Source: Hydractinia symbiolongicarpus
Lineage: Eukaryota > Cnidaria > Hydrozoa > Anthoathecata > Hydractiniidae
Reading direction: 5' to 3'
NCBI RefSeq assembly: GCF_029227915.1
Contig: NC_079885.1
Location: 2,294,001-2,358,000 of the forward strand
DNA length: 64,000 bases
Positions 37,376 through 49,892 of this stretch are shown piece by piece (position 1 is the stretch's first letter; each line of letters begins with the position of its first letter). Position numbers and translations under genes: made by a program. The notes below the pieces were generated by a model. That model was not told the origin of the DNA. It saw nothing but the letters and a program-made list of their open reading frames with translations, and searched no databases.

Positions 37376-39598
37376 TCGTTCGGTAAATGAGTCCTGGGTA
37401 CTTTTTTGTATACTTTTGACTTTACAGGCCGAGTCCGGGATTTACGGGAAATCGCAGGTTTTCGTTTGCCGGCGATTAAACTTCTTTTATTCAGCGTCTC
37501 GTCAAAAATGAAAACATTTTTGAAAACTACAAGTCTCATGCGTTTTAGTGGGGAAAAAAAAATTTAAAAAATCGTTTGGGAAATGAGTTTACACCCTGGG
37601 TACTTTCTTTGTATACATTCGACTATACGGGCCAAGCCCGGGTTTACGTGAAATCGCGGTTTTCGTTTGCCGGCGATTAAACTTCTTTCATTAAGCGTCT
37701 CATCAAAAATGAAAACATTTTTGAAAACTACAAGTCTCATGCGTTTTAGTGGGGAAAAAATAATTTAAAAAATCGTTCTGGAAATGCGTTTACTCACAGG
37801 GTACTTTCTTTGTATACATTCGACTATACGGGCCAAGCCCGGGATTTACAGGAAATCGCGGGTTTTCGTTTGCCGGCGATTAAACCTCTTTCATTAAGCG
37901 TCTCATCAAAAATAAAAACGTTTTTGAAAACTACAAGTCTCATGCGTTTTAGTGGTGAAAAAAAAATTTAAAAAATCGTTCGGGAAATGAGTTTAGACCC
38001 TGGGTACTTTCTTTGTATACATTCGACTATACGGGCCAAGCCCGGGATTTACGTGAAATCGCGGGTTTTTGTTTGCAGGCGATTAAACCTCTTTCATTAA
38101 GCGTCTCATCAAAAATGAAAACATTTTTGAAAACTACAAGTCTCATGCATTTTAGTGGTGAAAAGATAATTTAAAAAATCGTTTTGGAAATGAGTTTACT
38201 CACAGGGTACTTTCTTTGTATACATTCGACTATACTGGCGAAGCCCGGGATTTACTGGAAATCGCGGTTTTGGTTTGCCGGCGATTAAACCACTTTCATT
38301 AAGCGTCTCATCAAAAATGAAACCATTTCTGAAAACTACAAGTCTCATGCATTTTAGTGGTGAAAAGATAATTTAAAAAATCGTTCGGGAAATGAGTTTA
38401 CTCCCTGGGATCTTTCTTTGTATACTTTTGAATATACGGGCCGAGTCCGGGAGTTACGGGAAGTCGTGAGTTTTCGTTTGCCGGCGATTAAACTTCTTTT
38501 ATTCAGCGTCTCATCAAAAATGAAAACATTTTTAAAAACTACAAGTCTCACGCGTTTTAGTGGTGAAAAAATAATTTAAAAAATCGTTCGGGAAATGAGT
38601 TTACTCCCTGGGTACTTTCTTTGTATACTTTTGACTATACGGGCCCAGTCCGGGATTTACGGGAAATCGCAGGTTTTCGTTTGCCGGCGATTAAACTTCT
38701 TTTATTCAGCGTCTCGTCAAAAATGAAATCATTTTTGAAAACTACAAGTCTCATGCGTTTTAGTGGGGAAAAAAAAATTTAAAAAATCGTTCGGGAAATG
38801 AGTTTACACCCTGGGTACTTTCTTTGTATACATTCGACTATACGGGCCAAGCCCGGGATTTACGTGAAATCGCGGTTTTCGTTTGCCGGCGATTAAACTT
38901 CTTTCATTAAGCGTCTCATTAAAAATGAAAACATTTTTGAAAACTACAAGTCTCATGCGTTTTAGTGGTGAAAAAAAAAATATAAAAAATCGTTCGGGAA
39001 ATGAGTTTACTCCCTGGGTACTTTCTTCGTATACTTTTGACTATACGGGCCGAGTCCGGGGTTTACGGGAAATGGCGGGTTTTCGATTGCCGGCGATTAA
39101 ACTTCTTCTAATCAGCGTCTCATTAAAAATGAAAACATTTTTGAAAACTACAAGTCTCATGCGTTTTAGTGGTAAAAAGATAATTTAAAAAATCGGTTTG
39201 GAAATGAGTTTACTCACAGGGTACTTTCTTTGTATACATTCGACTATACGGGCGAAGCCCGGGATTTACGGGAAATCGCGGGTTTTCGTTTGCCGGCGAT
39301 TAAACCTCTTTCATTAAGCGTCTCATCAAAAATGAAAACATTTTTGAAAACTACAAGTCTCATGCGTTTTAGTGGTGAAACAATAATATAAAAAATCGTT
39401 CGGGAAATGAGTTTACTCCCTGGGATCTTTCTTTGTATACTTTTGAATATACGGGCCGAGTCCGGGAGTTACGGGAAGTCGTGGGTTTTCGTTTGCCGGT
39501 GATTAAACTTCTTTTATTCAGCGTCTCATCAAAAATGAAAACATTTTTAAAAACTACAAGTCTCATGGGCTTTAGTGGTGAAATAATAATTTAAAAAA
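37376..39598. repeat. Zone III unit 9, 11-mer (2223 bp)
   Basis: R-S-T-U-W-X-Y-Z-V2-P-Q, equivalent to the units at 21612 and 26462, including TATACTGGCGAAGCC in W. One extra A in the Z joint makes it 1 bp longer and opens a longer reading frame across Z and V2 (38883-39188). Confidence 0.9.
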
Positions 39599-41415
39599 TC
39601 GTTCGGTAAATGAGTCCTGGGTACTTTTTTGTATACTTTTGACTTTACAGGCCGAGTCCGGGATTTACGGGAAATCGCAGGTTTTCGTTTGCCGGCGATT
39701 AAACTTCTTTTAGTCAGCGTCTCGTCAAAAATGAAAACATTTTTGAAAACTACAAGTCTCATGCGTTTTAGTGGGAAAAAAAAAATTTAAAAAATCGTTC
39801 GGGAAATGAGTTTACACCCTGGGTACTTTCTTTGTATACATTCGACTATACGGGCCAAGCCCGGGTTTACGTGAAATCGCGGTTTTCGTTTGCCGGCGAT
39901 TAAACTTCTTTCATTAAGCGTCTCATCAAAAATGAAAACATTTTTGAAAACTACAAGTCTCATGCATTTTAGTGGTGAAAAGATAATTTAAAAAATCGTT
40001 TTGGAAATGAGTTTACTCACAGGGTACTTTCTTTGTATACATTCGACTATACGGGCGAAGCCCGGGATTTACTGGAAATCGCGGTTTTGGTTTGCCGGCG
40101 ATTAAACCACTTTCATTAAGCGTCTCATCAAAAATGAAAACATTTCTGAAAACTACAAGTCTCGTGCGTTTTAGAGGTGAAAAAATAATTTAAAAAATCG
40201 TTCGGGAAATGAGTTTACTCCCTGGGATCTTTCTTTGTATACTTTTGAATATACGGGCCGAGTCTGGGAGTTACGGGAAGTCGTGAGTTTTCGTTTGCCG
40301 GCGATTAAACTTCTTTTATTCAGCGTCTCATCAAAAATGAAAACATTTATAAAAACTACAAGTCTCACGCGTTTTAGTGGTGAAAAAATAATTTAAAAAA
40401 TCGTTCGGGAAATGAGTTTACTCCCTGGGTACTTTCTTTGTATACTTTTGACTATACGGGCCCAGTCCGGGATTTACGGGAAATCGCAGGTTTTCGTTTG
40501 CCGGCGATTAAACTTCTTTTATTCAGCGTCTCGTCAAAAATGAAATCATTTTTGAAAACTACAAGTCTCATGCGTTTTAGTGGGGAAAAAAAAATTTAAA
40601 AAATCGTTCGGGAAATGAGTTTACACCCTGGGTACTTTCTTTGTATACATTCGACTATACGGGCCAAGCCCGGGATTTACGTGAAATCGCGGTTTTCGTT
40701 TGCCGGCGATTAAACTTCTTTCATTAAGCGTCTCATTAAAAATGAAAACATTTTTGAAAACTACAAGTCTCATGCGTTTTAGTGGTGAAAAAAAAAATAT
40801 AAAAAATCGTTCGGGAAATGAGTTTACTCCCTGGGTACTTTCTTCGTATACTTTTGACTATACGGGCCGAGTCCGGGGTTTACGGGAAATGGCGGGTTTT
40901 CGATTGCCGGCGATTAAACTTCTTCTAATCAGCGTCTCATTAAAAATGAAAACATTTTTGAAAACTACAAGTCTCATGCGTTTTAGTGGTAAAAAGATAA
41001 TTTAAAAAATCGGTTTGGAAATGAGTTTACTCACAGGGTACTTTCTTTGTATACATTCGACTATACGGGCGAAGCCCGGGATTTACGGGAAATCGCGGGT
41101 TTTCGTTTGCCGGCGATTAAACCTCTTTCATTAAGCGTCTCATCAAAAATGAAAACATTTTTGAAAACTACAAGTCTCATGCGTTTTAGTGGTGAAACAA
41201 TAATATAAAAAATCGTTCGGGAAATGAGTTTACTCCCTGGGATCTTTCTTTGTATACTTTTGAATATACGGGCCGAGTCCGGGAGTTACGGGAAGTCGTG
41301 GGTTTTCGTTTGCCGGTGATTAAACTTCTTTTATTCAGCGTCTCATCAAAAATGAAAACATTTTTAAAAACTACAAGTCTCATGGGCTTTAGTGGTGAAA
41401 TAATAATTTAAAAAA
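39599..41415. repeat. Zone III unit 10, 9-mer (1817 bp)
   Basis: R-S-W-X-Y-Z-V2-P-Q. R has CTTTTAGTCAGCG. X has the private GAGTCTGGGAG in place of GAGTCCGGGAG, shared with the next unit. Confidence 0.9.
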
Positions 41416-43637
41416 TCGTTCGGTAAATGAGTCCTGGGTACTTTTTTGTATACTTTTGACTTTACAGGCCGAGTCCGGGATTTACGGGAAATCGCAGGTT
41501 TTCGTTTGCCGGCGATTAAACTTCTTTTAGTCAGCGTCTCGTCAAAAATGAAAACATTTTTGAAAACTACAAGTCTCATGCGTTTTAGTGGGAAAAAAAA
41601 AATTTAAAAAATCGTTCGGGAAATGAGTTTACACCCTGGGTACTTTCTTTGTATACATTCGACTATACGGGCCAAGCCCGGGTTTACGTGAAATCGCGGT
41701 TTTCGTTTGCCGGCGATTAAACTTCTTTCATTAAGCGTCTCATCAAAAATGAAAACATTTTTGAAAACTACAAGTCTCATGCATTTTAGTGGTGAAAAGA
41801 TAATTTAAAAAATCGTTTTGGAAATGAGTTTACTCACAGGGTACTTTCTTTGTATACATTCGACTATACGGGCGAAGCCCGGGATTTACTGGAAATCGCG
41901 GTTTTGGTTTGCCGGCGATTAAACCACTTTCATTAAACGTCTCATCAAAAATTAAAACATTTCTGAAAACTACAAGTCTCGTGCGTTTTAGAGGTGAAAA
42001 AATAATTTAAAAAATCGTTCGGGAAATGAGTTTACTCCCTGGGATCTTTCTTTGTATACTTTTGAATATACGGGCCGAGTCTGGGAGTTACGGGAAGTCG
42101 TGAGTTTTCGTTTGCCGGCGATTAAACTTCTTTTATTCAGCGTCTCATCAAAAATGAAAACATTTATAAAAACTACAAGTCTCACGCGTTTTAGTGGTGA
42201 AAAAATAATTTAAAAAATCGTTCGGGAAATGAGTTTACTCCCTGGGTACTTTCTTTGTATACTTTTGACTATACGGGCCCAGTCCGGGATTTACGGGAAA
42301 TCGCAGGTTTTCGTTTGCCGGCGATTAAACTTCTTTTATTCAGCGTCTCGTCAAAAATGAAATCATTTTTGAAAACTACAAGTCTCATGCGTTTTAGTGG
42401 GGAAAAAAAAATTTAAAAAATCGTTCGGGAAATGAGTTTACACCCTGGGTACTTTCTTTGTATACATTCGACTATACGGGCCAAGCCCGGGATTTACGTG
42501 AAATCGCGGTTTTCGTTTGCCGGCGATTAAACTTCTTTCATTAAGCGTCTCATTAAAAATGAAAACATTTTTGAAAACTACAAGTCTCATGCGTTTTAGT
42601 GGTGAAAAAAAAATATAAAAAATCGTTCGGGAAATGAGTTTACTCACAGGGTACTTTCTTTGTATACATTCGACTATACGGGCGAAGCCCGGGATTTACG
42701 GGAAATCGCGGGTTTTCGTTTGCCGGCGATTAAACCTCTTTCATTAAGAGTCTCATCAAAAATGAAAACATTTTTGAAAACTACAAGTCTCATGCGTTTT
42801 AGTGGTGAAACAATAATATAAAAAATCGTTCGGGAAATGAGTTTACTCCCTGGGATCTTTCTTTGTATACTTTTGAATATACGGGCCGAGTCCGGGAGTT
42901 ACGGGAAGTCGTGGGTTTTCGTTTGCCGGTGATTAAACTTCTTTTATTCAGCGTCTCATCAAAAATGAAAACATTTTTAAAAACTACAAGTCTCATGGGC
43001 GTTAGTGGTGAAAAAAAAATATAAAAAATCGTTCGGGAAATGAGTTTACTCCCTGGGTACTTTCTTCGTATACTTTTGACTATACGGGCCGAGTCCGGGG
43101 TTTACGGGAAATGGCGGGTTTTCGATTGCTGGCGATTAAACTTCTTCTAATCAGCGTCTCATCAAAAATGAAAACATTTTTGAAAACTACAAGTCTCATG
43201 CGTTTTAGTGGTAAAAAGATAATTTAAAAAATCGGTTTGGAAATGAGTTTACTCACAGGGTACTTTCTTTGTATACATTCGACTATACGGGCGAAGCCCG
43301 GGATTTACGGGAAATCGCGGGTTTTCGTTTGCCGGCGATTAAACCTCTTTCATTAAGCGTCTCATCAAAAATGAAAACATTTTTGAAAACTACAAGTCTC
43401 ATGCGTTTTAGTGGTGAAACAATAATATAAAAAATCGTTCGGGAAATGAGTTTACTCCCTGGGATCTTTCTTTGTATACTTTTGAATATACGGGCCGAGT
43501 CCGGGAGTTACGGGAAGTCGTGGGTTTTCGTTTGCCGGTGATTAAACTTCTTTTATTCAGCGTCTCATCAAAAATGAAAACATTTTTAAAAACTACAAGT
43601 CTCATGGGCTTTAGTGGTGAAATAATAATTTAAAAAA
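41416..43637. repeat. Zone III unit 11, 11-mer (2222 bp)
   Basis: R-S-W-X-Y-Z-[V2/P]-Q-V2-P-Q. The hybrid at 42623-42825 opens CGGGAAATGAG as V2 and becomes CACAGGG...GCGAAGCCC as P. It repeats the first part of the preceding unit at an offset of 1817 and shares its X variant. Confidence 0.88.
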
Positions 43638-45250
43638 TCGTTCGGTAAATGAGTCCTGGGTACTTTTTTGTATACTTTTGACTTTACAGGCCGAGTCCGG
43701 GATTTACGGGAAATCGCAGGTTTTCGTTTGCCGGCGATTAAACTTCTTTTATTCAGCGTCTCGTCAAAAATGAAAACATTTTTGAAAACTACAAGTCTCA
43801 TGCGTTTTAGTGGGGAAAAAAAAATTTAAAAAATCGTTCGGGAAATGAGTTTACACCCTGGGTACTTTCTTTGTATACATTCGACTATACGGGCCAAGCC
43901 CGGGTTTACGTGAAATCGCGGTTTTCGTTTGCCGGCGATTAAACTTCTTTCATTAAGCGTCTCATCAAAAATGAAAACATTTTTGAAAACTACAAGTCTC
44001 ATGCGTTTTAGTGGGGAAAAAATAATTTAAAAAATCGTTCTGGAAATGAGTTTACTCACAGGGTACTTTCTTTGTATACATTCGACTATACGGGCCAAGC
44101 CCGGGATTTACAGGAAATCGCGGGTTTTCGTTTGCCGGCGATTAAACCTCTTTCATTAAGCGTCTCATCAAAAATAAAAACGTTTTTGAAAACTACAAGT
44201 CTCATGCGTTTTAGTGGTGAAAAAATAATTTAAAAAATCGTTCGGGAAATGAGTTTACTCCCTGGGTACTTTCTTTGTATACTTTTGACTATACGGGCCC
44301 AGTCCGGGATTTACGGGAAATCGCAGGTTTTCGTTTGCCGGCGATTAAACTTCTTTTATTCAGCGTCTCGTCAAAAATGAAATCATTTTTGAAAACTACA
44401 AGTCTCATGCGTTTTAGTGGGGAAAAAAAAATTTAAAAAATCGTTCGGGAAATGAGTTTACACCCTGGGTACTTTCTTTGTATACATTCGACTATACGGG
44501 CCAAGCCCGGGATTTACGTGAAATCGCGGTTTTCGTTTGCCGGCGATTAAACTTCTTTCATTAAGCGTCTCATTAAAAATGAAAACATTTTTGAAAACTA
44601 CAAGTCTCATGCGTTTTAGTGGTGAAAAAAAATTTAAAAAATCGTTCGGGAAATGAGTTTACTCCCTGGGTACTTTCTTCGTATACTTTTGACTATACGG
44701 GCCGAGTCCGGGGTTTACGGGAAATGGCGGGTTTTCGATTGCCGGCGATTAAACTTCTTCTAATCAGCGTCTCATCAAAAATGAAAACATTTTTGAAAAC
44801 TACAAGTCTCATGCGTTTTAGTTGTAAAAAGATAATTTAAAAAATCGGTTTGGAAATGAGTTTACTCACAGGGTACTTTCTTTGTATACATTCGACTATA
44901 CGGGCGAAGCCCGGGATTTACGGGAAATCGCGGGTTTTCGTTTGCCGGCGATTAAACCTCTTTCATTAAGAGTCTCATCAAAAATGAAAACATTTTTGAA
45001 AACTACAAGTCTCATGCGTTTTAGTGGTGAAACAATAATATAAAAAATCGTTCGGGAAATGAGTTTACTCCCTGGGATCTTTCTTTGTATACTTTTGAAT
45101 ATACGGGCCGAGTCCGGGAGTTACGGGAAGTCGTGGGTTTTCGTTTGCCGGAGATTAAACTTCTTTTATTCAGCGTCTCATCAAAAATGAAAACATTTTT
45201 AAAAACTACAAGTCTCATGGGCTTTAGTGGTGAAATAATAATTTAAAAAA
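43638..45250. repeat. Zone III unit 12, 8-mer (1613 bp)
   Basis: R-S-T-Y-Z-V2-P-Q, lacking U, V, W and X. T has the joint GAAAAAATAATTT that normally ends X, placing the crossover in the right-hand A/T-rich part of the monomer. Confidence 0.88.
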
Positions 45251-47066
45251 TCGTTCGGTAAATGAGTCCTGGGTACTTTTTTGTATACTTTTGACTTTAC
45301 AGGCCGAGTCCGGGATTTACGGGAAATCGCAGGTTTTCGTTTGCCGGCGATTAAACTTCTTTTATTCAGCGTCTCGTCAAAAATGAAAACATTTTTGAAA
45401 ACTACAAGTCTCATGCGTTTTAGTGGGGAAAAAAAAATTTAAAAAATCGTTCGGGAAATGAGTTTACACCCTGGGTACTTTCTTTGTATACATTCGACTA
45501 TACGGGCCAAGCCCGGGTTTACGTGAAATCGCGGTTTTCGTTTGCCGGCGATTAAACTTCTTTCATTAAGCGTCTCATCAAAAATGAAAACATTTTTGAA
45601 AACTACAAGTCTCATGCGTTTTAGTGGGGAAAAAATAATTTAAAAAATCGTTCTGGAAATGAGTTTACTCACAGGGTACTTTCTTTGTATACATTCGACT
45701 ATACGGGCCAAGCCCGGGATTTACAGGAAATCGCGGGTTTTCGTTTGCCGGCGATTAAACCTCTTTCATTAAGCGTCTCATCAAAAATAAAAACGTTTTT
45801 GAAAACTACAAGTTTCATGCGTTTTAGTGGTGAAAAAAAATTTAAAAAATCGTTCGGGAAATGAGTTTACACCCTGGGTACTTTCTTTGTATACATTCGA
45901 CTATACGGGCCAAGCCCGGGATTTACGTGAAATCGCGGGGTTTTTTTTGCAGGCGATTAAACCTCTTTCATTAAGCGTCTCATCAAAAATGAAAACATTT
46001 TTGAAAACTACAAGTCTCATGCATTTTAGTGGTGAAAAAATAATATAAAAAATCGTTCGGGAAATGAGTTTACTCCCTGGGTACTTTCTTCGTATACTTT
46101 TGACTATACGGGCCGAGTCCGGGGTTTACGGGAAATGGCGGGTTTTCGTTTGCCGGCGATTAAACTTCTTTTAATCAGCGTCGCATCAAAAATGAAAACA
46201 TTTTTAAAAACTACAAGTCCCATGCGTTTTAGTGGTAAAAAGATAATTTAAAAAATCGTTTTGGAAATGAGTTTACTCACAGGGTACTTTCTTTGTATAC
46301 ATTCGACTATACGGGCGAAGCCCGGGATTTACTGGAAATCGCGGTTTTGGTTTGCCGGCGATTAAACCACTTTCATTAAGCGTCTCATCAAAAATGAAAA
46401 CATTTCTGAAAACTACAAGTCTCATGCGTTATAGAGGTGAAAAAATAATTTAAAAAATCGTTCGGGAAATGAGTTTACTCCCTGAGATCTTTCTTTGTAT
46501 ACTTTTGAATATACGGGCCGAGTCCGGGAGTTGCGGGAAATGGCGGGTTTTCGATTGCCGGCGATTAAACTTCTTCTAATCAGCGTCTCATCAAAAATGA
46601 AAACATTTTTGAAAACTACAAGTCTCATGCGTTTTAGTTGTAAAAAGATAATTTAAAAAATCGGTTTGGAAATGAGTTTACTCACAGGGTACTTTCTTTG
46701 TATACATTCGACTATACGGGCGAAGCCCGGGATTTACGGGAAATCGCGGGTTTTCGTTTGCCGGCGATTAAACCTCTTTCATTAAGAGTCTCATCAAAAA
46801 TGAAAACATTTTTGAAAACTACAAGTCTCATGCGTTTTAGTGGTGAAACAATAATATAAAAAATCGTTCGGGAAATGAGTTTACTCCCTGGGATCTTTCT
46901 TTGTATACTTTTGAATATACGGGCCGAGTCCGGGAGTTACGGGAAGTCGTGGGTTTTCGTTTGCCGGAGATTAAACTTCTTTTATTCAGCGTCTCATCAA
47001 AAATGAAAACATTTTTAAAAACTACAAGTCTCATGGGCTTTAGTGGTGAAATAATAATTTAAAAAA
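45251..47066. repeat. Zone III unit 13, 9-mer (1816 bp)
   Basis: R-S-T-U-V-W-[X/V2]-P-Q. The X/V2 hybrid (46458-46660) runs as X to GGGAGTTGCGGG and then becomes V2 (AAATGGCGGGTTTTCGATTG). Private variants CTGAGATCTTTC and GCGTTATAGAGG are shared with the next unit. Confidence 0.88.
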
Positions 47067-48678
47067 TCGTTCGGTAAATGAGTCCTGGGTACTTTTTTGT
47101 ATACTTTTGACTTTACAGGCCGAGTCCGGGATTTACGGGAAATCGCAGGTTTTCGTTTGCCGGCGATTAAACTTCTTTTATTCAGCGTCTCGTCAAAAAT
47201 GAAAACATTTTTGAAAACTACAAGTCTCATGCGTTTTAGTGGGGAAAAAAAAATTTAAAAAATCGTTCGGGAAATGAGTTTACACCCTGGGTACTTTCTT
47301 TGTATACATTCGACTATACGGGCCAAGCCCGGGTTTACGTGAAATCGCGGTTTTCGTTTGCCGGCGATTAAACTTCTTTCATTAAGCGTCTCATCAAAAA
47401 TGAAAACATTTTTGAAAACTACAAGTCTCATGCGTTTTAGTGGGGAAAAAATAATTTAAAAAATCGTTCTGGAAATGAGTTTACTCACAGGGTACTTTCT
47501 TTGTATACATTCGACTATACGGGCCAAGCCCGGGATTTACAGGAAATCGCGGGTTTTCGTTTGCCGGCGATTAAACCTCTTTCATTAAGCGTCTCATCAA
47601 AAATAAAAACGTTTTTGAAAACTACAAGTTTCATGCGTTTTAGTGGTGAAAAAAAATTTAAAAAATCGTTCGGGAAATGAGTTTACACCCTGGGTACTTT
47701 CTTTGTATACATTCGACTATACGGGCCAAGCCCGGGATTTACGTGAAATCGCGGGTTTTTTTTTGCAGGCGATTAAACCTCTTTCATTAAGCGTCTCATC
47801 AAAAATGAAAACATTTTTGAAAACTACAAGTCTCATGCATTTTAGTGGTGAAAAAATAATATAAAAAATCGTTCGGGAAATGAGTTTACTCCCTGGGTAC
47901 TTTCTTCGTATACTTTTGACTATACGGGCCGAGTCCGGGGTTTACGGGAAATGGCGGGTTTTCGTTTGCCGGCGATTAAACTTCTTTTAATCAGCGTCGC
48001 ATCAAAAATGAAAACATTTTTAAAAACTACAAGTCCCATGCGTTTTAGTGGTAAAAAGATAATTTAAAAAATCGTTTTGGAAATGAGTTTACTCACAGGG
48101 TACTTTCTTTGTATACATTCGACTATACGGGCGAAGCCCGGGATTTACTGGAAATCGCGGTTTTGGTTTGCCGGCGATTAAACCACTTTCATTAAGCGTC
48201 TCATCAAAAATGAAAACATTTCTGAAAACTACAAGTCTCATGCGTTATAGAGGTGAAAAAATAATTTAAAAAATCGTTCGGGAAATGAGTTTACTCCCTG
48301 AGATCTTTCTTTGTATACTTTTGAATATACGGGCCGAGTCCGGGAGTTACGGGAAGTCGTGAGTTTTCGTTTGCCGGCGATTAAACTTCTTTTATTCAGC
48401 GTCTCATCAAAAATGAAAACATTTTTAAAAACTACAAGTCTCACGCGTTTTAGTGGTGAAAAAATAATTTAAAAAATCGTTCGGGAAATGAGTTTACGCC
48501 CTGGGTACTTTCTTTGTATACTTTTGACTATACGGGCCCAGTCCGGGATTTACGGAACTCCCGGGTTTTCGTGTGCCGGCGATTAAACTTCTTTTATTCA
48601 GCGTCCCATCAAAAATGAAAACATTTTTGAAAACTACAAGTCTCATGCGTTTTAGTGGTGAAAAGATAATTTAAAAAA
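47067..48678. repeat. Zone III unit 14, last R-headed unit, 8-mer (1612 bp)
   Basis: R-S-T-U-V-W-X-Y, then the array passes into W-X-Y-J-K-L units. X is intact and carries the same CTGAGATCTTTC as the fused X of the preceding unit. Y (48477) has the Zone II/IV form TTCGTGTGCC and GCGTCCCATC, with a local change GGAACTCCCGGG near 48556. Confidence 0.87.
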
Positions 48679-49892
48679 TCGTTTTGGAAATAAGTTTACT
48701 CACAGGGTACTTTCTTTGTATACATTCGACTATACGGGCGAAGCCCGGGATTTACTGGAAATCGCGGTTTTGGTTTGCCGGCGATTAAACCACTTTCATT
48801 AAGCGTCTCATCAAAAATGAAAACATTTCTGAAAACTACAAGTCTCATGCGTTTTAGAGGTGAAAAAATAATTTAAAAAATCGTTCGGGAAATGAGTTTA
48901 CTCCCTGGGATCTTTCTTTGTATACTTTTGAATATACGGGCCGAGTCCGGGAGTTACGGGAAGTCGTGAGTTTTCGTTTGCCGGCGATTAAACTTCTTTT
49001 ATTCAGCGTCTCATCAAAAATAAAAACATTTTTAAAAACTACAAGTCTCACGCGTTTTAGTGGTGAAAAAATAATTTAAAAAATCGTTCGGGAAATGAGT
49101 TTACTCCCTGGGTACTTTCTTTGTATACTTTTGACTATACGGGCCCAGTCCGGGATTTACGGAAATCGCGGGTTTTCGTGTGCCGGCGATTAAACTTCTT
49201 TTATTCAGCGTCCCATCAAAAATGAAAACATTTTTGAAAACTACAAGTCTCATGCGTTTTAGTGGTGAAAAGATAATTTAAAAAATCGTTTTGGAAATGA
49301 GTTTACTCACAGGGTACTTTCTTTGTATACATTCGACTATACGGGCCAAGCCCGGGATTTACGGGAAATCGCGGGTTTTCGTTTGCCGGCGATTAAACCA
49401 CTTTCACTAAGAGTCTCATCAAAAATGAAAACATTTCTGAAAACTACAAGTCTCATGCGTTTTAGTTGTGAAAAGATAGTATAAAAAATCGTTTTGGAAA
49501 TGAGTTTACTCACAGGGTACTTTCTTTGTATACATTCGGCAATAAGGGCCAAGCCCGGGATTTACAGGAAATCGCGGGTTTTCGTTTGCCGGCTATTAAA
49601 CCACATTCATTAAGCGTCTCATCAAAAATGAAAACATCTCTGAAAACTACAAGTCTCATGGGCTTTAGTGGTGAAATAATAATTTAAAAAATCGTTCGGG
49701 AAATGAGTTTACTCCCTGGGTACTTTCTTTGTATATTTTGACTATACGGGCCGAGTCCGGGTTTACGGGAAATCGCAGGTTTTCGTTTGCCGGCGATTAA
49801 ACTCCTTTTATTCAGCGTCTCATCAAAAATGAAAACATTTTTGGAAACTACAAGTCCCATGCGTTTTAGTGGTAAAAAGATAATTTAAAAAA
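48679..49892. repeat. Zone IV hexamer copy 1 (W-X-Y-J-K-L, 1214 bp)
   Basis: W 48679, X 48881, Y 49084, J 49286, K 49489, L 49692. J has CTTTCACTAAGAGTC and GTTGTGAAAAG. K has CATTCGGCAATAAGG and AACCACATTC. L has TTTGTATATTTTGAC and CTCCTTTTATTCAGC. L ends GTCCCATGCG with GGTAAAAAGATAATTT, the joint of V, which fits the return to W. Confidence 0.88.

Larger units (their letters stand above)
16763..48678. repeat. Zone III: R-headed HOR domain, 14 units
   Basis: 158 monomers. Each unit starts with the 196-bp monomer R. All units fit subsets or internal duplications of the order R-S-T-U-V-W-X-Y-Z-V2-P-Q. Diagnostics: R GTAAATGAGTCCTGGG; S ACGTGAAATCGCGGTTTTCG; T TTTACAGGAAATCGC; U GTTTTTGTTTGCAGG; V TTCTTCGTATAC with GCGTCGCATC; W TTTACTGGAAATCG and TTTTAGAGG; X GGGATCTTTC with GTCGTGAG; Y GGGCCCAGTCCGGG and GAAATCATTTTTG; Z like S, often with AAAAAAAAATAT; V2 TTTTCGATTGCCGG and TTCTAATCAGC; P GCGAAGCCCGGGATTTACGG and GAAACAATAATAT; Q GTCGTGGG, CCGGTGATTAAAC and GGGCTTTAG. 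Confidence 0.92.

Noticed and set aside
38883-39188. Longer + frames of 101-109 codons (38883, 40700, 52361, 53639, 56061)
   Set aside because: These arise where the A run at the joint, or a fused monomer, lets the frame cross from one monomer to the next. The encoded peptide is simply the monomer peptide repeated.
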